Source: Paractinoplanes brasiliensis
Lineage (GTDB): Bacteria; Actinomycetota; Actinomycetes; Mycobacteriales; Micromonosporaceae
DNA length: 64,000 bases
Assembly: GCF_004362215.1 (NCBI RefSeq)
Contig: NZ_SNWR01000001.1
Span: forward strand, 3,392,001-3,456,000
Reading direction: 5' to 3'
Positions within the stretch are counted from its first letter, which is position 1. Each line of letters begins with the position of its first letter. This document shows, piece by piece, positions 9,443 through 19,832 of the stretch. Below the pieces are notes generated by a model. The model saw nothing but the letters and a program-made list of their open reading frames with translations. It did not search any database and was not told where the DNA came from. The translations under genes were made by a program, and so were the position numbers.

Positions 9443-9986
9443 TGGGTCGATCTAAAAACAAACCTTACAGATTTGGCGGTCCCTTTCGCCCGTTGCCGGG
9501 AACATCGATGCAGCTCAAAGCTCCTATGCCCCGCGTCACATGCCTGATGCCCGACAGATCACCCGGTCGAGGTGCTGAGAAGCTCCTGTGAATCATCGGA
9601 TGCGACGTTTACCCATCCAGCGAAAAACCCCCTCCGACCGGCCACCGGCGCGCTATCCGGACAGCCGATAGAGGGACGTCTCCGGAGAACAAAGCTACCC
9701 GTTCGGGTGACCCATACCCATCAATGTGAGGGGTCACTCCATCAATGTGAGGGGGTAACTGGCCGGTAACAATCGGAGCCCCGCGTGTCCGGAACTCATC
9801 ATCGGACCGCCGGCCTTGTCCGGACGTCGACACCCTACCCACTCAGCGGCGGGCCGCCCGACCCGACCGGCAGGGGTCGGCGGCCCGGCCTCAGCAGCCG
9901 CATAGTCCGGTCTGGAGGGCTTGCGCGGCGAGCTGTTGCAGGGGACGGACGGTCGTCGGATCGGATCCCTTGGAGTCGGCGTTTCC
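9443..9986. other. Intergenic stretch of about 540 bases with lower GC
   Basis: I see no convincing gene here. The part around 9440-9480 is clearly AT-richer than the surroundings, for example the run of A after TCTA. The one clear structure is a pair of 16-base direct repeats at 9718-9733 and 9739-9754. The 3' end of the proline-rich membrane protein gene adjoins on the right. Confidence 0.5.
9718..9754. repeat. Two 16-base direct repeats spaced 21 bases apart
   Basis: CCATCAATGTGAGGGG occurs at 9718-9733 and again at 9739-9754, start to start exactly 21 bases or two helical turns. Tandem half-sites on one DNA face are typical of binding sites for response regulators or similar factors. No gene start lies within 270 bases, so the target is uncertain. 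Confidence 0.6.
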
Positions 9987-11495
9987 TCAGGGCGTGGGCG
10001 GCTTGGGCGTGCCGGCTCCCTGGTCGGCCTCACCAGACGTCGCCTCGCCGGCGGACGGCCGGACCTCGAAAGCCTCGCCCGCATCCGGCTGCTCGACCGC
10101 GGAGGGCGGCGTCGGCCCGGCCGGGAGGTCCGCTGCCTCCGCAGCGGGTCGGACCTGACCCGCTGCCGGCGTGGTCTGTGACGCCGCGGGGTCCGTCGTC
10201 GGCGCGGGCTGACCTGTGACGGGTACGACCCCTTCGGGCGGCGCAGGTGCTGCTGTGGGCACGGGCCGATCTGCGGCGGATGGCGGAACACCGGGCCCTT
10301 CCGGTGCCACGGGTGCTGCCGGCGGCGCGGGGGCGGACTGCGTGTTGGCGGGTGCGGGCGTCGGGCGGGCGTACGGGGAGTTCGGGTCGGCCGGTGGGTT
10401 CTGTGACGTCGTGGTGGTGTCCGGGTCCGGCGCGGCCGTGTCCGCATGGGTCTGCGGCCGGGCGTAGGGCGAGTCAGGGTCGGGCGGGGGCGTGGCCGGC
10501 ATCGGCGGGGCCGCGGGGGCCTGCGACGCGAACGCCGCATCGGGGGCCTGGTCGGCAGGGCGGGCGTAGGGAGACGCGTCCGGGGCGGGCTGGGCGTAAC
10601 CCGGGGCCGGGTATCCGGCGGGACCGTAGCCGGGGTAGGCCGCACCCGGATGACCGGAGGCCGGTTGCGGGTCCCAAGGATGCTGCGGGCCGGCCGGGTC
10701 CCACATCGGCTGGGCGCCGCCCGGCATTGCCGAGGCCGGCGCACCCGGGGGAAATACGGGCGGCAGGTGGCCCACAGACCCGGCACCCGGGTGCCCGGCC
10801 GGGTAACCGCCAGAGGCAGCGGCCGGGTAACCGGCGGGGGCGGCCGGGTAACCGACCGGTCGGCCGGGGCCGAAGGCGGGCAGGGAAGCTCCGAACGCCG
10901 GAGTCGCGGGCCTGCGGAAGAAGGCGCGCGGCGCGGTGAGGACGAGGATGCCGACCAGCGTGTACCCGAGGATCTGGGCCACCGCGAGAGCCGCGTTGGT
11001 GCCGATCCAGCCGCCCGGGTAGGCGTCGGAGAGCTGGGATCCCAGCGAGGACGGGTCCGCGTCGCCGCTTTGCTGGGCGGCGAGGGTCAGGACGGCCGCG
11101 CCGCCGCCGAGGATGCCGAGGACGCAGACGACCAGGGTGGTGATGCGGGCCGTGTTGCTGCCCCGGCGCAGCGAGAGACCGACCACGACGAACAGCGCGA
11201 AGGCGATGACCGCCAGGGCCAAGGCGACCGCGGCGCCCAGCCAGACCACGGCGACGTAGTACTCCGGGTCGGAGTTGTCGCCGAAGCGCTGGAACGCCTG
11301 CGGGTTGCCGGTGACGTCACGGAAGCGGTCGACGGTGCCGGGCACGATCGCCAGGGTCGCGATGGCGTACACCAGGCCGACGCCGGCCATCAGCCAGAGC
11401 AGGGCGGCCGCGAAGGCCACCGTGGGCGGCCGGCCCGCCGGGGAGGGCGGTGGCACGGTCGCGGCCGGCGGTGGCTGGACTGCTGGGTATGACAT
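9987..11495 (-). CDS. Multi-pass membrane protein with long Pro/Ala-rich tail
   Basis: A 502-residue protein starting MSYPAVQPPPAATV. A short Pro-rich N-terminus is followed by four hydrophobic helices (about 30-50, 80-105, 115-140 and 160-185), then more than 300 residues of Pro, Ala, Gly and Tyr low complexity with repeats of DSPYARP, YPAA and similar. The topology matches the neighbouring gene at 11568, which appears to be a paralogue: both have N-terminal SFP/SYP, RPPTVAFAAALLW or RPTVVTVAAYLLY as helix 1, an Arg-bordered third helix (SNTARITTLVVCVLG or KNASRIVTWVIGG), and FFRRPA or FFRKPA after helix 4. Common in Micromonosporaceae genomes; function unknown. Confidence 0.8.
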   Translation of the reverse strand: MSYPAVQPPPAATVPPPSPAGRPPTVAFAAALLWLMAGVGLVYAIATLAIVPGTVDRFRDVTGNPQAFQRFGDNSDPEYYVAVVWLGAAVALALAVIAFALFVVVGLSLRRGSNTARITTLVVCVLGILGGGAAVLTLAAQQSGDADPSSLGSQLSDAYPGGWIGTNAALAVAQILGYTLVGILVLTAPRAFFRRPATPAFGASLPAFGPGRPVGYPAAPAGYPAAASGGYPAGHPGAGSVGHLPPVFPPGAPASAMPGGAQPMWDPAGPQHPWDPQPASGHPGAAYPGYGPAGYPAPGYAQPAPDASPYARPADQAPDAAFASQAPAAPPMPATPPPDPDSPYARPQTHADTAAPDPDTTTTSQNPPADPNSPYARPTPAPANTQSAPAPPAAPVAPEGPGVPPSAADRPVPTAAPAPPEGVVPVTGQPAPTTDPAASQTTPAAGQVRPAAEAADLPAGPTPPSAVEQPDAGEAFEVRPSAGEATSGEADQGAGTPKPPTP

Positions 11496-11567
11496 CGACG
11501 ACTCCCCGCGGTGATCCGTTGCGCCCGAACCTACCCGGACGCAACGGATAGCGGGGTGCGAACCCGG

Positions 11568-12470
11568 TCAGGCCGGGTCGGTGGGCGGCTTGGGCGGCGG
11601 CTGCTCGCCCTCGGGAGGCGGCGGGGGCGTGGACGAGGGCGATCCGGGATAGGGCGGCAGCCCAGGCGCGGGCTGTCCCGGCTGCCCGTGCTGACCAGCA
11701 CCGAAGCCAGGATCCGAGGGCGTCCCGGAACCAGGACCACCGGGGTAGGGAGGCTGCCCCGGATAAGGCTGCCCGGCGGGAGGCTGTCCGGGATAAGGCT
11801 GCCCTGGTGAGGGCTGTCCCGGATAGGGCCCCGGCGCCGGCGGATAGCCCGGCGCCTGCCCCGGGTAAGGCGGATAGGGCACCGACGGATCCCAGGCCGC
11901 CGCGGCCGCCGGCTTCCGGAAGAAGTCGTTCGCAGCCGGCAGCGCCAGCAGGATCACGGCGCCCAGGATCGCGAGCAACGCGACGACGGTCAGCGTGGTG
12001 GTGGCCGGCGTGAACCAGGAGGGCATGGCCTCCTCGATCCGCCGCTGCACCTCGTCCTGCGAGGGCGCCCCGGTTGTCGTGCCGCCGGCGTCCATGCTGC
12101 CCACCAGCGCCGTCCCGCCGAGGTTGATCCCCAGGCAGCAGAGCGAGATGCCGCCGATCACCCAGGTCACGATCCGCGACGCGTTCTTGCCGCGGGAGTC
12201 GAAGAACCCGAGCACGGCGAACCCGGCGCCGAGCAGCAGGTTGATCACCGCACCGCCGAGGAAGGCGATGCTCACGATCGACTCGGCCCCCTCGGCCTCC
12301 GTGCCCGCGTACACGTCACGGACGGCGTCGGTGAGGCTGCTCGCGATGGAGAAGGTCAGTATCGCGTTGATCACTTGGATCGCGGCCACCACGTACAGCA
12401 GGTAGGCCGCCACGGTCACGACGGTCGGGCGCGTTCTCGCGCTGTCGGCTGGGTAGCTCGGAAAGCTCAC
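11568..12470 (-). CDS. Multi-pass membrane protein with PGQPYPGQP-repeat tail
   Basis: About 300 residues. The GTG at 12470 (VSFPSYPADSARTRP) is preferred over the upstream GTG at 12497 because a GGGGG ribosome-binding site lies a few bases before it and the start then matches the paralogue at 9987-11495. Four transmembrane helices with the sequence CCLGINLGG in the third are followed by a tail built from PYPGQPPAGQPYPGQPP-like repeats and a poly-Pro stretch. It lies 72 bases upstream of the paralogue on the same strand, so the two may form one transcription unit. Function unknown; the tail could contact cell-wall or polar scaffold proteins, but this is a guess. Confidence 0.8.
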   Translation of the reverse strand: MSFPSYPADSARTRPTVVTVAAYLLYVVAAIQVINAILTFSIASSLTDAVRDVYAGTEAEGAESIVSIAFLGGAVINLLLGAGFAVLGFFDSRGKNASRIVTWVIGGISLCCLGINLGGTALVGSMDAGGTTTGAPSQDEVQRRIEEAMPSWFTPATTTLTVVALLAILGAVILLALPAANDFFRKPAAAAAWDPSVPYPPYPGQAPGYPPAPGPYPGQPSPGQPYPGQPPAGQPYPGQPPYPGGPGSGTPSDPGFGAGQHGQPGQPAPGLPPYPGSPSSTPPPPPEGEQPPPKPPTDPA

Positions 12471-12805
12471 AATGCCCCCAAATCTTGATCCATTCACGGT
12501 ATCGGGCGACCGCCAGATCCGCGACCGAGCCGCGGATCGGAGAGGTTTGTGGCAACATCGGACGACGATGCCCGATTTATCCGTAAATAGGTCGCTCGAT
12601 CAGGGGGCGACACGGGTCGAACGTGGTCCCTACACTTCACCCGTGGCACCGACGCGGCAGCAAAGGCCTTCCGCGATGCCGCCTGCCCGCCTCACGAGTC
12701 GCCCGCCCGCCATCCGGGCCGAGGCAGACCGTTCGAGCCGGGCGAAAGTCCCGTTACGCCGGCCGCGTGACCACTCCGCGGCGGCCCCAGACCTGTTAAG
12801 GACCG
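12471..12805. other. Divergent intergenic region
   Basis: Must hold the promoters for the leftward membrane-protein genes and the rightward small gene at 12815. CACGGGT at 12611-12617 and ACCCGTG at 12639-12645 can form a 7-bp stem. No riboswitch or further gene was recognised. Confidence 0.4.
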
Positions 12806-12814
12806 GTGAGTCCC

Positions 12815-12991
12815 ATGCCCCACGCCGACACTCTGACCGTCGTTCACCATGACGACACGAGGACCCGATTCACAGACGTCCGATATCAGCTCCACCGCGA
12901 CGGCATCCGCATCTGGTCCGACAAGGGGGAGCAGGTCGTCACCGACGTCCTGATGACCCAGGCCTACCGGCAGAGGCCGGCCACAAGTTAA
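12815..12991 (+). CDS. Small conserved-looking hypothetical protein
   Basis: A 58-residue polar protein, MPHADTLTVVHHDDTRTRFT onward, ending RQRPATS. It is followed at once by a strong terminator, supporting a real transcription unit. The ATG at 12815 has GGTGAG four bases upstream; a GTG at 12806 with AAGGA before it would add three residues. The sequence suggests one small alpha/beta domain (VRYQLHRDGIRIWSDKGEQVVTDVLM). No family recognised. It lies converging on clpB. Confidence 0.6.
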   Translation: MPHADTLTVVHHDDTRTRFTDVRYQLHRDGIRIWSDKGEQVVTDVLMTQAYRQRPATS

Positions 12992-13011
12992 TCCACACAA
13001 CTGAAGACGCG

Positions 13012-13053
13012 AGGGGCCCCGGGCGATCGAAAGATCAAAACCCGGGGCCTTTT
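13012..13053 (+). terminator. Strong intrinsic terminator
   Basis: GGCCCCGGG and CCCGGGGCC form a GC stem, followed by TTTT at 13050-13053 in the rightward direction. It separates the small gene at 12815 from the converging clpB and may work for both strands. Confidence 0.85.
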
Positions 13054-13064
13054 CCCGTACGGGG

Positions 13065-15653
<2,589 letters not shown>

Positions 15654-15673
15654 CTGCTCCCCTGCTCGGAAGA

Positions 15674-15694
15674 CTTGAGCGTACTCAACTCAAC
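15674..15694. promoter_or_regulatory. HAIR element (HspR operator) of clpB
   Basis: CTTGAGC, seven bases, ACTCAAC: near-perfect match to the actinobacterial HAIR consensus CTTGAGT-N7-ACTCAAG. It lies between clpB and the divergent MFS gene, 21 bases from the clpB start, where a bound repressor would block clpB initiation. Confidence 0.88.
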
Positions 15695-15799
15695 TCTATG
15701 CCCGCGGCGCCAGAGCGACAACGCAAGGGGGCGAACCAGCCGTGACGGTCGCCACGGACGCCTCTGAACAGCGGGAAGAGCGCCGTACCGTGGCGAATC

Positions 15800-17032
15800 A
15801 TGGCCGTGAAACCCCCGGCGCACGACAGCATGTCGCGGCGTCTGCTTCCGCTCGCCCTGGTTTTCGTGGCGGTCGGGATCTCCACCTCCTTCGTCGGCCC
15901 TTACCTGGCTCTCTTCCTCAGCGACGCGGTGCACGCCGGCCCGGTCAAGACCACCGTGTTCCTCCTGGTCGCCCCGCTCTCCGGGGTCCTCATGTCGTGG
16001 CTGGTCGGCCGCCTGTCCGACCGCCGCCCGATCCGTCGCCGGCTGCTGATGGCGGGCGCGCTGGCCGGGTTCGCGGGCGCCGCGGCGACGGCCTTCGTTC
16101 GTGATTACTGGGTCCTGTTCGCGCTCACCGTCACGCTGACCGCCCTCGCCGGCATCCTCTTCCCGCAAGCTTTCGCGTACGCCCGTCAGGTGCTGCAGCA
16201 GGGCGACCCGAAACGGGCGGCGATGGGCATCAGCTCGCTGCGCACCCTGTTCTCGGTTGCCTGGGTGGCCGGCCCGCCCCTGGCCGCGCTTGTCCTGGCC
16301 GACTGGGGCTTCACCTACACGTACGGGCTGGCCGCGATCATGTACCTGGTCGTCGCGTTCCTCGTGCTGCGCTTCCTGCCCGAGGTGGGCCCGCCCGCCG
16401 CGCAGGTCCGGCACGTCGACCGGGCCCCCGCGCCCGAGGCCGGCCGCTTGACGATCATGCTGCTGGTCGCCGGTTTCACCGTCACGCAGACCGCGCAGGT
16501 GCTCGGCGTCCAGGCGATGCCGCTGTTCGTGAGCGACGACCTGGGCGGGTCGGTGCGCGACGCCGGCCTGATCCTGGGGCTCTGTGCCGCGATCGAGATC
16601 CCGCTGATGCTCGGCTTCGGCATGCTGTCGACCCGATTCCCCGTACGCGGGTTGATCGTGTTCGGCGTGGTCTGCGCGATCGCGTACCAGGCGACCGCGA
16701 CGCTGGCCGGCTCGGTCTGGGTGCTGGCCGCGGCCCAGGTGCTCAACGCCGCCTTCATCGCGGCCGTCGGCGGGCTCGCCATCTCGTACATGCAGGATCT
16801 GCTGCCGGCCCACCCTGGACGAGCCACCACGATGATCACCAACACGTTCCCGATCGGCCAGGTCCTCGCCGCTCCGGCGTTCGGCCTGGCCCAGCATTTC
16901 GGCTTCCGGCTCGCGTACGGGCTGAATCTGGCTCTCTGCGTGCTCGGCCTCGCGCTGATCCTGTTCGCCCGGCCCCGCCCCCGGATCGCCCCGGAAGTGC
17001 CGGAGACCGCGCTACTGCGTGGACGCGTGTGA
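15800..17032 (+). CDS. MFS transporter, sugar-efflux (Set) type
   Basis: A 410-residue, 12-helix major facilitator protein. The loop 2-3 motif appears as GRLSDRRPIRRRLL. The sequence GISTSFVGPYLALFLSDAV in helix 1, the repeated interdomain symmetry and the length match the sugar efflux transporter (SetA/SetB-like) group, which exports sugars or sugar analogues by proton antiport; the substrate here is unknown. The ATG at 15800 was chosen. It is divergent from clpB, sharing the region with the HAIR element. The downstream antiporter genes follow on the same strand after about 20 bases, so read-through is possible. Confidence 0.8.
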   Translation: MAVKPPAHDSMSRRLLPLALVFVAVGISTSFVGPYLALFLSDAVHAGPVKTTVFLLVAPLSGVLMSWLVGRLSDRRPIRRRLLMAGALAGFAGAAATAFVRDYWVLFALTVTLTALAGILFPQAFAYARQVLQQGDPKRAAMGISSLRTLFSVAWVAGPPLAALVLADWGFTYTYGLAAIMYLVVAFLVLRFLPEVGPPAAQVRHVDRAPAPEAGRLTIMLLVAGFTVTQTAQVLGVQAMPLFVSDDLGGSVRDAGLILGLCAAIEIPLMLGFGMLSTRFPVRGLIVFGVVCAIAYQATATLAGSVWVLAAAQVLNAAFIAAVGGLAISYMQDLLPAHPGRATTMITNTFPIGQVLAAPAFGLAQHFGFRLAYGLNLALCVLGLALILFARPRPRIAPEVPETALLRGRV

Positions 17033-17054
17033 CGGCTGGGCTACGGTGGTGATC

Positions 17055-17552
17055 GTGCGTGTACGAGTGGAACAGACTCCGCTGCCGGGTATCGGCGTCC
17101 GCCATGACCTGGTCACCTCCTCGGGCCGTACGGTCGGCGTCGTCTCGCACCGCAACGGCCGCCGTGATCTGGTGCTCTACGACGTCGACGACCCCGACGC
17201 GTGCCTGGCGTCGATCCCGCTGACCGACGACGAGGCCGAGGCGCTGGCCGACGTGCTCGGCGCCTCGCTCATGCTGGGCCAGCTCGCCGGGCTCCGGCAG
17301 CAGGCGTCCGGCCTGCTCACCGAGCAGATCGCCCTGCCCGCGGGCTCGCCGTTCGTGCGCCGCAAGCTGGGCGACACCCGCGCCCGTACGCGCACCGGCG
17401 CCTCGATCGTGGCGGTGATGCGCGACCGTGAGGTGATCGCGTCACCCGGGCCCGACTTCGTCTTCGAGGCGAACGACGTCGTGGTCGCGGTCGGCACCCG
17501 CTCGGGCCTGGACGGCGTCACCGCCATCCTCGCCGGCGACGACGACGACTGA
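17055..17552 (+). CDS. khtT: K+/H+ antiporter regulatory subunit KhtT-like (TrkA-C domain)
   Basis: About 165 residues from GTG 17055, which has GGTGG at 17045-17049; a GTG at 17049 is an alternative. The N-terminal half (VEQTPLPGIGVRHDLVTSSG) matches KhtT-type subunits. The C-terminal half is an RCK_C/TrkA-C domain ending GPDFVFEANDVVVAVGTRSG. In the KhtTU family this cytosolic subunit binds nucleotides such as c-di-AMP and gates the antiporter. The stop overlaps the start of the transporter gene by one base (TGATG), giving tight coupling. The tail is a run of Asp. Confidence 0.85.
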   Translation: MRVRVEQTPLPGIGVRHDLVTSSGRTVGVVSHRNGRRDLVLYDVDDPDACLASIPLTDDEAEALADVLGASLMLGQLAGLRQQASGLLTEQIALPAGSPFVRRKLGDTRARTRTGASIVAVMRDREVIASPGPDFVFEANDVVVAVGTRSGLDGVTAILAGDDDD

Positions 17553-18760
17553 TGCATGGAACGACGCTCCTCCTGATCGAGGTCGGCGCCCTGCTCTTCG
17601 CCCTCGGCATGCTCGGCCGGCTCGGCCGCAGCATCGGGCTCTCCCCCATCCCGCTCTATCTGCTCGCGGGTCTCGCCTTCGGTCACGGCGGCCTGGTGCC
17701 GCTGTCGGCGAGCGAGGAGTTCATCGAGATCGGCGCCTCCATGGGCGTCATTCTGCTGCTGGTCATGCTCGGCCTGGAGTACTCGGCCGGGGAGCTGATC
17801 AGCAACCTGCGCGCGGCCGCCCCCGCCGGGTTGATGGACGCGCTGTTCAACGCCCTGCCCGGCGCCGCGTTCGCGTTCCTGCTGGGCTGGGACTGGCGGG
17901 CGGCCCTGGTGCTGGCCGGCATCACCTGGGTCTCGTCCTCGGGCGTGATCGCCAAGGTCCTCGGCGACCTGGGCCGGCTGGGCAACCGCGAGACCCCCGT
18001 GATCCTCTCGGTGCTGGTCATCGAGGACCTCGCGATGGCGTTCTACCTGCCCCTGGTCACCGCCGTGCTGGCCGGGGCGGGATTGATCGGCGGGGCGAAG
18101 GCTCTGGCCGTCGCGGTGATCACCGTGCTCGCCGTCCTGGTCGTCGCGATCCGCTACGGCCGGCAGATCAGCGCCCTGATCTCGGCCCGTGACGCCGAAG
18201 CGCTGCTGCTCGGGGTGTTCGGCCTGACCCTGTTCGTGGCCGGGGTGGCCGAGGAGCTGAACGTCTCGGCCGCTGTCGGGGCGTTCCTGGTCGGCATCGC
18301 GATCTCGGGCCCGGTTGCGCATCACGCCACCGAGATGTTGTCGCCGCTGCGTGACCTGTTCGCCGCGGTCTTCTTCGTCTTCTTCGGCCTCTCGACCAAT
18401 CCGGCCGACATGCCGCCGGTGCTGTTGCCGGCGCTGGGGCTGGCCGTGATCACGATGCTGACCAAGGTGCTGACCGGTTATCTGGCCGCCAAGCGGGTGG
18501 GCATCGCGCTGCCCGGCCGGCTGCGCGCGGGTCTGGCCCTGATGCCTCGCGGAGAGTTCTCGATCGTCATCGCCGGGCTGGCCGTCGCGTCGGGGGTCGA
18601 ACCGCGGCTCGCTCCGCTTGCGACGGCGTACGTGTTGATCACCGTGGTGTCCGGGCCGTTGCTCGCCCGGTTGCCCGATTACGAGTGGTTCAAGACCTTC
18701 ATCCGCAGGTGGCGGCAGCCGTCAACGCCCGCCGTACGGCCCCTGACGGCCGAGGACTGA
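17552..18760 (+). CDS. khtU: Monovalent cation:H+ antiporter of CPA2 family, KhtU-like
   Basis: A 402-residue integral membrane protein with about 12 hydrophobic segments and no cytosolic RCK domain of its own, as expected when a separate KhtT-type subunit is encoded just upstream. Family features include GLAFGHGGLVPLSASEEFIEIGA, LLLVMLGLEYSAGEL, the unwound-helix region SSSGVIAKVL and VLVIEDLAMAFYLPLV with the ion-binding Glu-Asp. It should expel K+ (or Na+) in exchange for protons, helping with pH and turgor control. ATG 17552 overlaps the previous stop. Confidence 0.9.
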   Translation: MHGTTLLLIEVGALLFALGMLGRLGRSIGLSPIPLYLLAGLAFGHGGLVPLSASEEFIEIGASMGVILLLVMLGLEYSAGELISNLRAAAPAGLMDALFNALPGAAFAFLLGWDWRAALVLAGITWVSSSGVIAKVLGDLGRLGNRETPVILSVLVIEDLAMAFYLPLVTAVLAGAGLIGGAKALAVAVITVLAVLVVAIRYGRQISALISARDAEALLLGVFGLTLFVAGVAEELNVSAAVGAFLVGIAISGPVAHHATEMLSPLRDLFAAVFFVFFGLSTNPADMPPVLLPALGLAVITMLTKVLTGYLAAKRVGIALPGRLRAGLALMPRGEFSIVIAGLAVASGVEPRLAPLATAYVLITVVSGPLLARLPDYEWFKTFIRRWRQPSTPAVRPLTAED

Positions 18761-18888
18761 TCCCCAGGCTGCATTAAGCTACTGACCAGTATCTGATTGT
18801 GAGCCCTTGACACTTTCGCAGGACATCAACTTCGCGCTACCGTTCCCTCCCGACAACTGACTGTTATCAGACTTTCTCGGGCGGCGAC

Positions 18889-19335
18889 GTGGCAGTGCGT
18901 GAGTCGACTTTTTACGGGTTCGCAAATCCGGTCGATCCTCGGCCGGAGGAGCTACAGGCGTGGGCCTATCACCCCGAGGCAGTTCCGTTGAGCAGCATGC
19001 CCCCCGACTGGGACCTGCTGATCTCCGGCGACGTCCTCGCGCCCACCCTCTTCGAGCTGGCCATGGACAGGCAGTGTCCGGCCCGCCGCTTCGCGCAGCA
19101 CTGCATGTACATCTACGCCGCCGACGGCGTCCGGCAGAACGCGTCCGGCCAGCGCAAACGCCGGCTCAGGAAGTTCGTCGAGCGGGCCGAGGAAGTCGGT
19201 GACGAGCCGATGTCGATCTGGGCGCACAACTGCCGCGTGCTGATGAGCCGGCCCGAGATCTTCGAGTACTCGGACTGGATCGAGGGCGGGCTGGTGCGGC
19301 ACCCCCGGCGGCTCGGACTGTTCAACCGGCGCTGA
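18889..19335 (+). CDS. Conserved hypothetical actinobacterial protein
   Basis: A 148-residue soluble protein starting at GTG 18889 (MAVRESTFYGFANPVDPRPE). It is rich in Trp, Arg and Glu, with the central segment WDLLISGDVLAPTLFELAMD and a basic cluster GQRKRRLRKFVERAEE. No signal peptide, membrane helix or known motif is visible. Its composition suggests a folded alpha-helical protein. It converges on hspR and is followed by a clear terminator. Function unknown. Confidence 0.75.
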   Translation: MAVRESTFYGFANPVDPRPEELQAWAYHPEAVPLSSMPPDWDLLISGDVLAPTLFELAMDRQCPARRFAQHCMYIYAADGVRQNASGQRKRRLRKFVERAEEVGDEPMSIWAHNCRVLMSRPEIFEYSDWIEGGLVRHPRRLGLFNRR

Positions 19336-19344
19336 CCCGCGGCG

Positions 19345-19372
19345 AAAACGGCCCCGCTCGGCGGGGCCGTTT
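19345..19372. terminator. Bidirectional terminator between hypothetical gene and hspR
   Basis: AACGGCCCCG, loop CTCG, then CGGGGCCGTTT gives a compact strong hairpin with a T-rich end rightwards and an A-rich start that serves leftwards. It lies between two converging genes. Confidence 0.85.
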
Positions 19373-19375
19373 CCT

Positions 19376-19810
19376 TTATCTCTCGGACGACCGTCTGGGG
19401 CGCCAGACGACAAGTGCTGTCGAGGGGCGCTCCTGGCGCACAAGGTCACGTCCGCCGTACGGGTTCTCCAGCTGGGCGATCCGGGTGTAGGCGTCGTTCA
19501 GGTCGTGCTCGAGCTCGGCCACCCGCTGCTGCAGGTCGGCGACCAGTTGCTCGAGTCCGATGATGCGTTTGATGCCGGCCAGGTTGACGCCGTCCTCCTG
19601 GCTGAGTCTCTGCACCTCACGCAGCAACGCGACGTCCCGCTCGCTGTACCGGCGACCACCGCCGCCGGCCCGTCCCGGCTGCACCAGCCCGAGACGGTCA
19701 TACTGCCGGAGGGTCTGCGGGTGCATCCCGGCCAGCCGAGCCGCCACCGAGATGATCAGGACCTTGGCGTCGGAGGTCTGCTCGACCGAGAAGCTGATCT
19801 CCTCATGCAT
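19376..19810 (-). CDS. hspR: Heat-shock repressor HspR (MerR family)
   Basis: A 144-residue MerR-type regulator. The winged HTH is at about 18-85: VAARLAGMHPQTLRQYDRLGLV and then RYSERDVALLREVQRLS. A coiled coil follows (about 85-115, LVADLQQRVAELEHDLNDAY). HspR binds HAIR inverted repeats and represses dnaK-grpE-dnaJ-hspR, clpB and in some species lon, with DnaK as corepressor, so free DnaK sets the response. It is the last gene of the operon, 22 bases after dnaJ. Matching HAIR sites are present before dnaK and clpB in this window. Confidence 0.93.
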   Translation of the reverse strand: MHEEISFSVEQTSDAKVLIISVAARLAGMHPQTLRQYDRLGLVQPGRAGGGGRRYSERDVALLREVQRLSQEDGVNLAGIKRIIGLEQLVADLQQRVAELEHDLNDAYTRIAQLENPYGGRDLVRQERPSTALVVWRPRRSSER

Positions 19811-19832
19811 AATCCACCTCCTCGTCCCCGAC

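Noticed and set aside
9609..9842. Short frames on both strands around the 16-base direct repeats
   Set aside because: No ribosome-binding sites or domains; the translated repeats simply reflect the DNA repeats.
12600..12805. A riboswitch (for example c-di-AMP type) before the small gene at 12815
   Set aside because: Only a 7-bp stem is visible; conserved riboswitch core sequences were not found.
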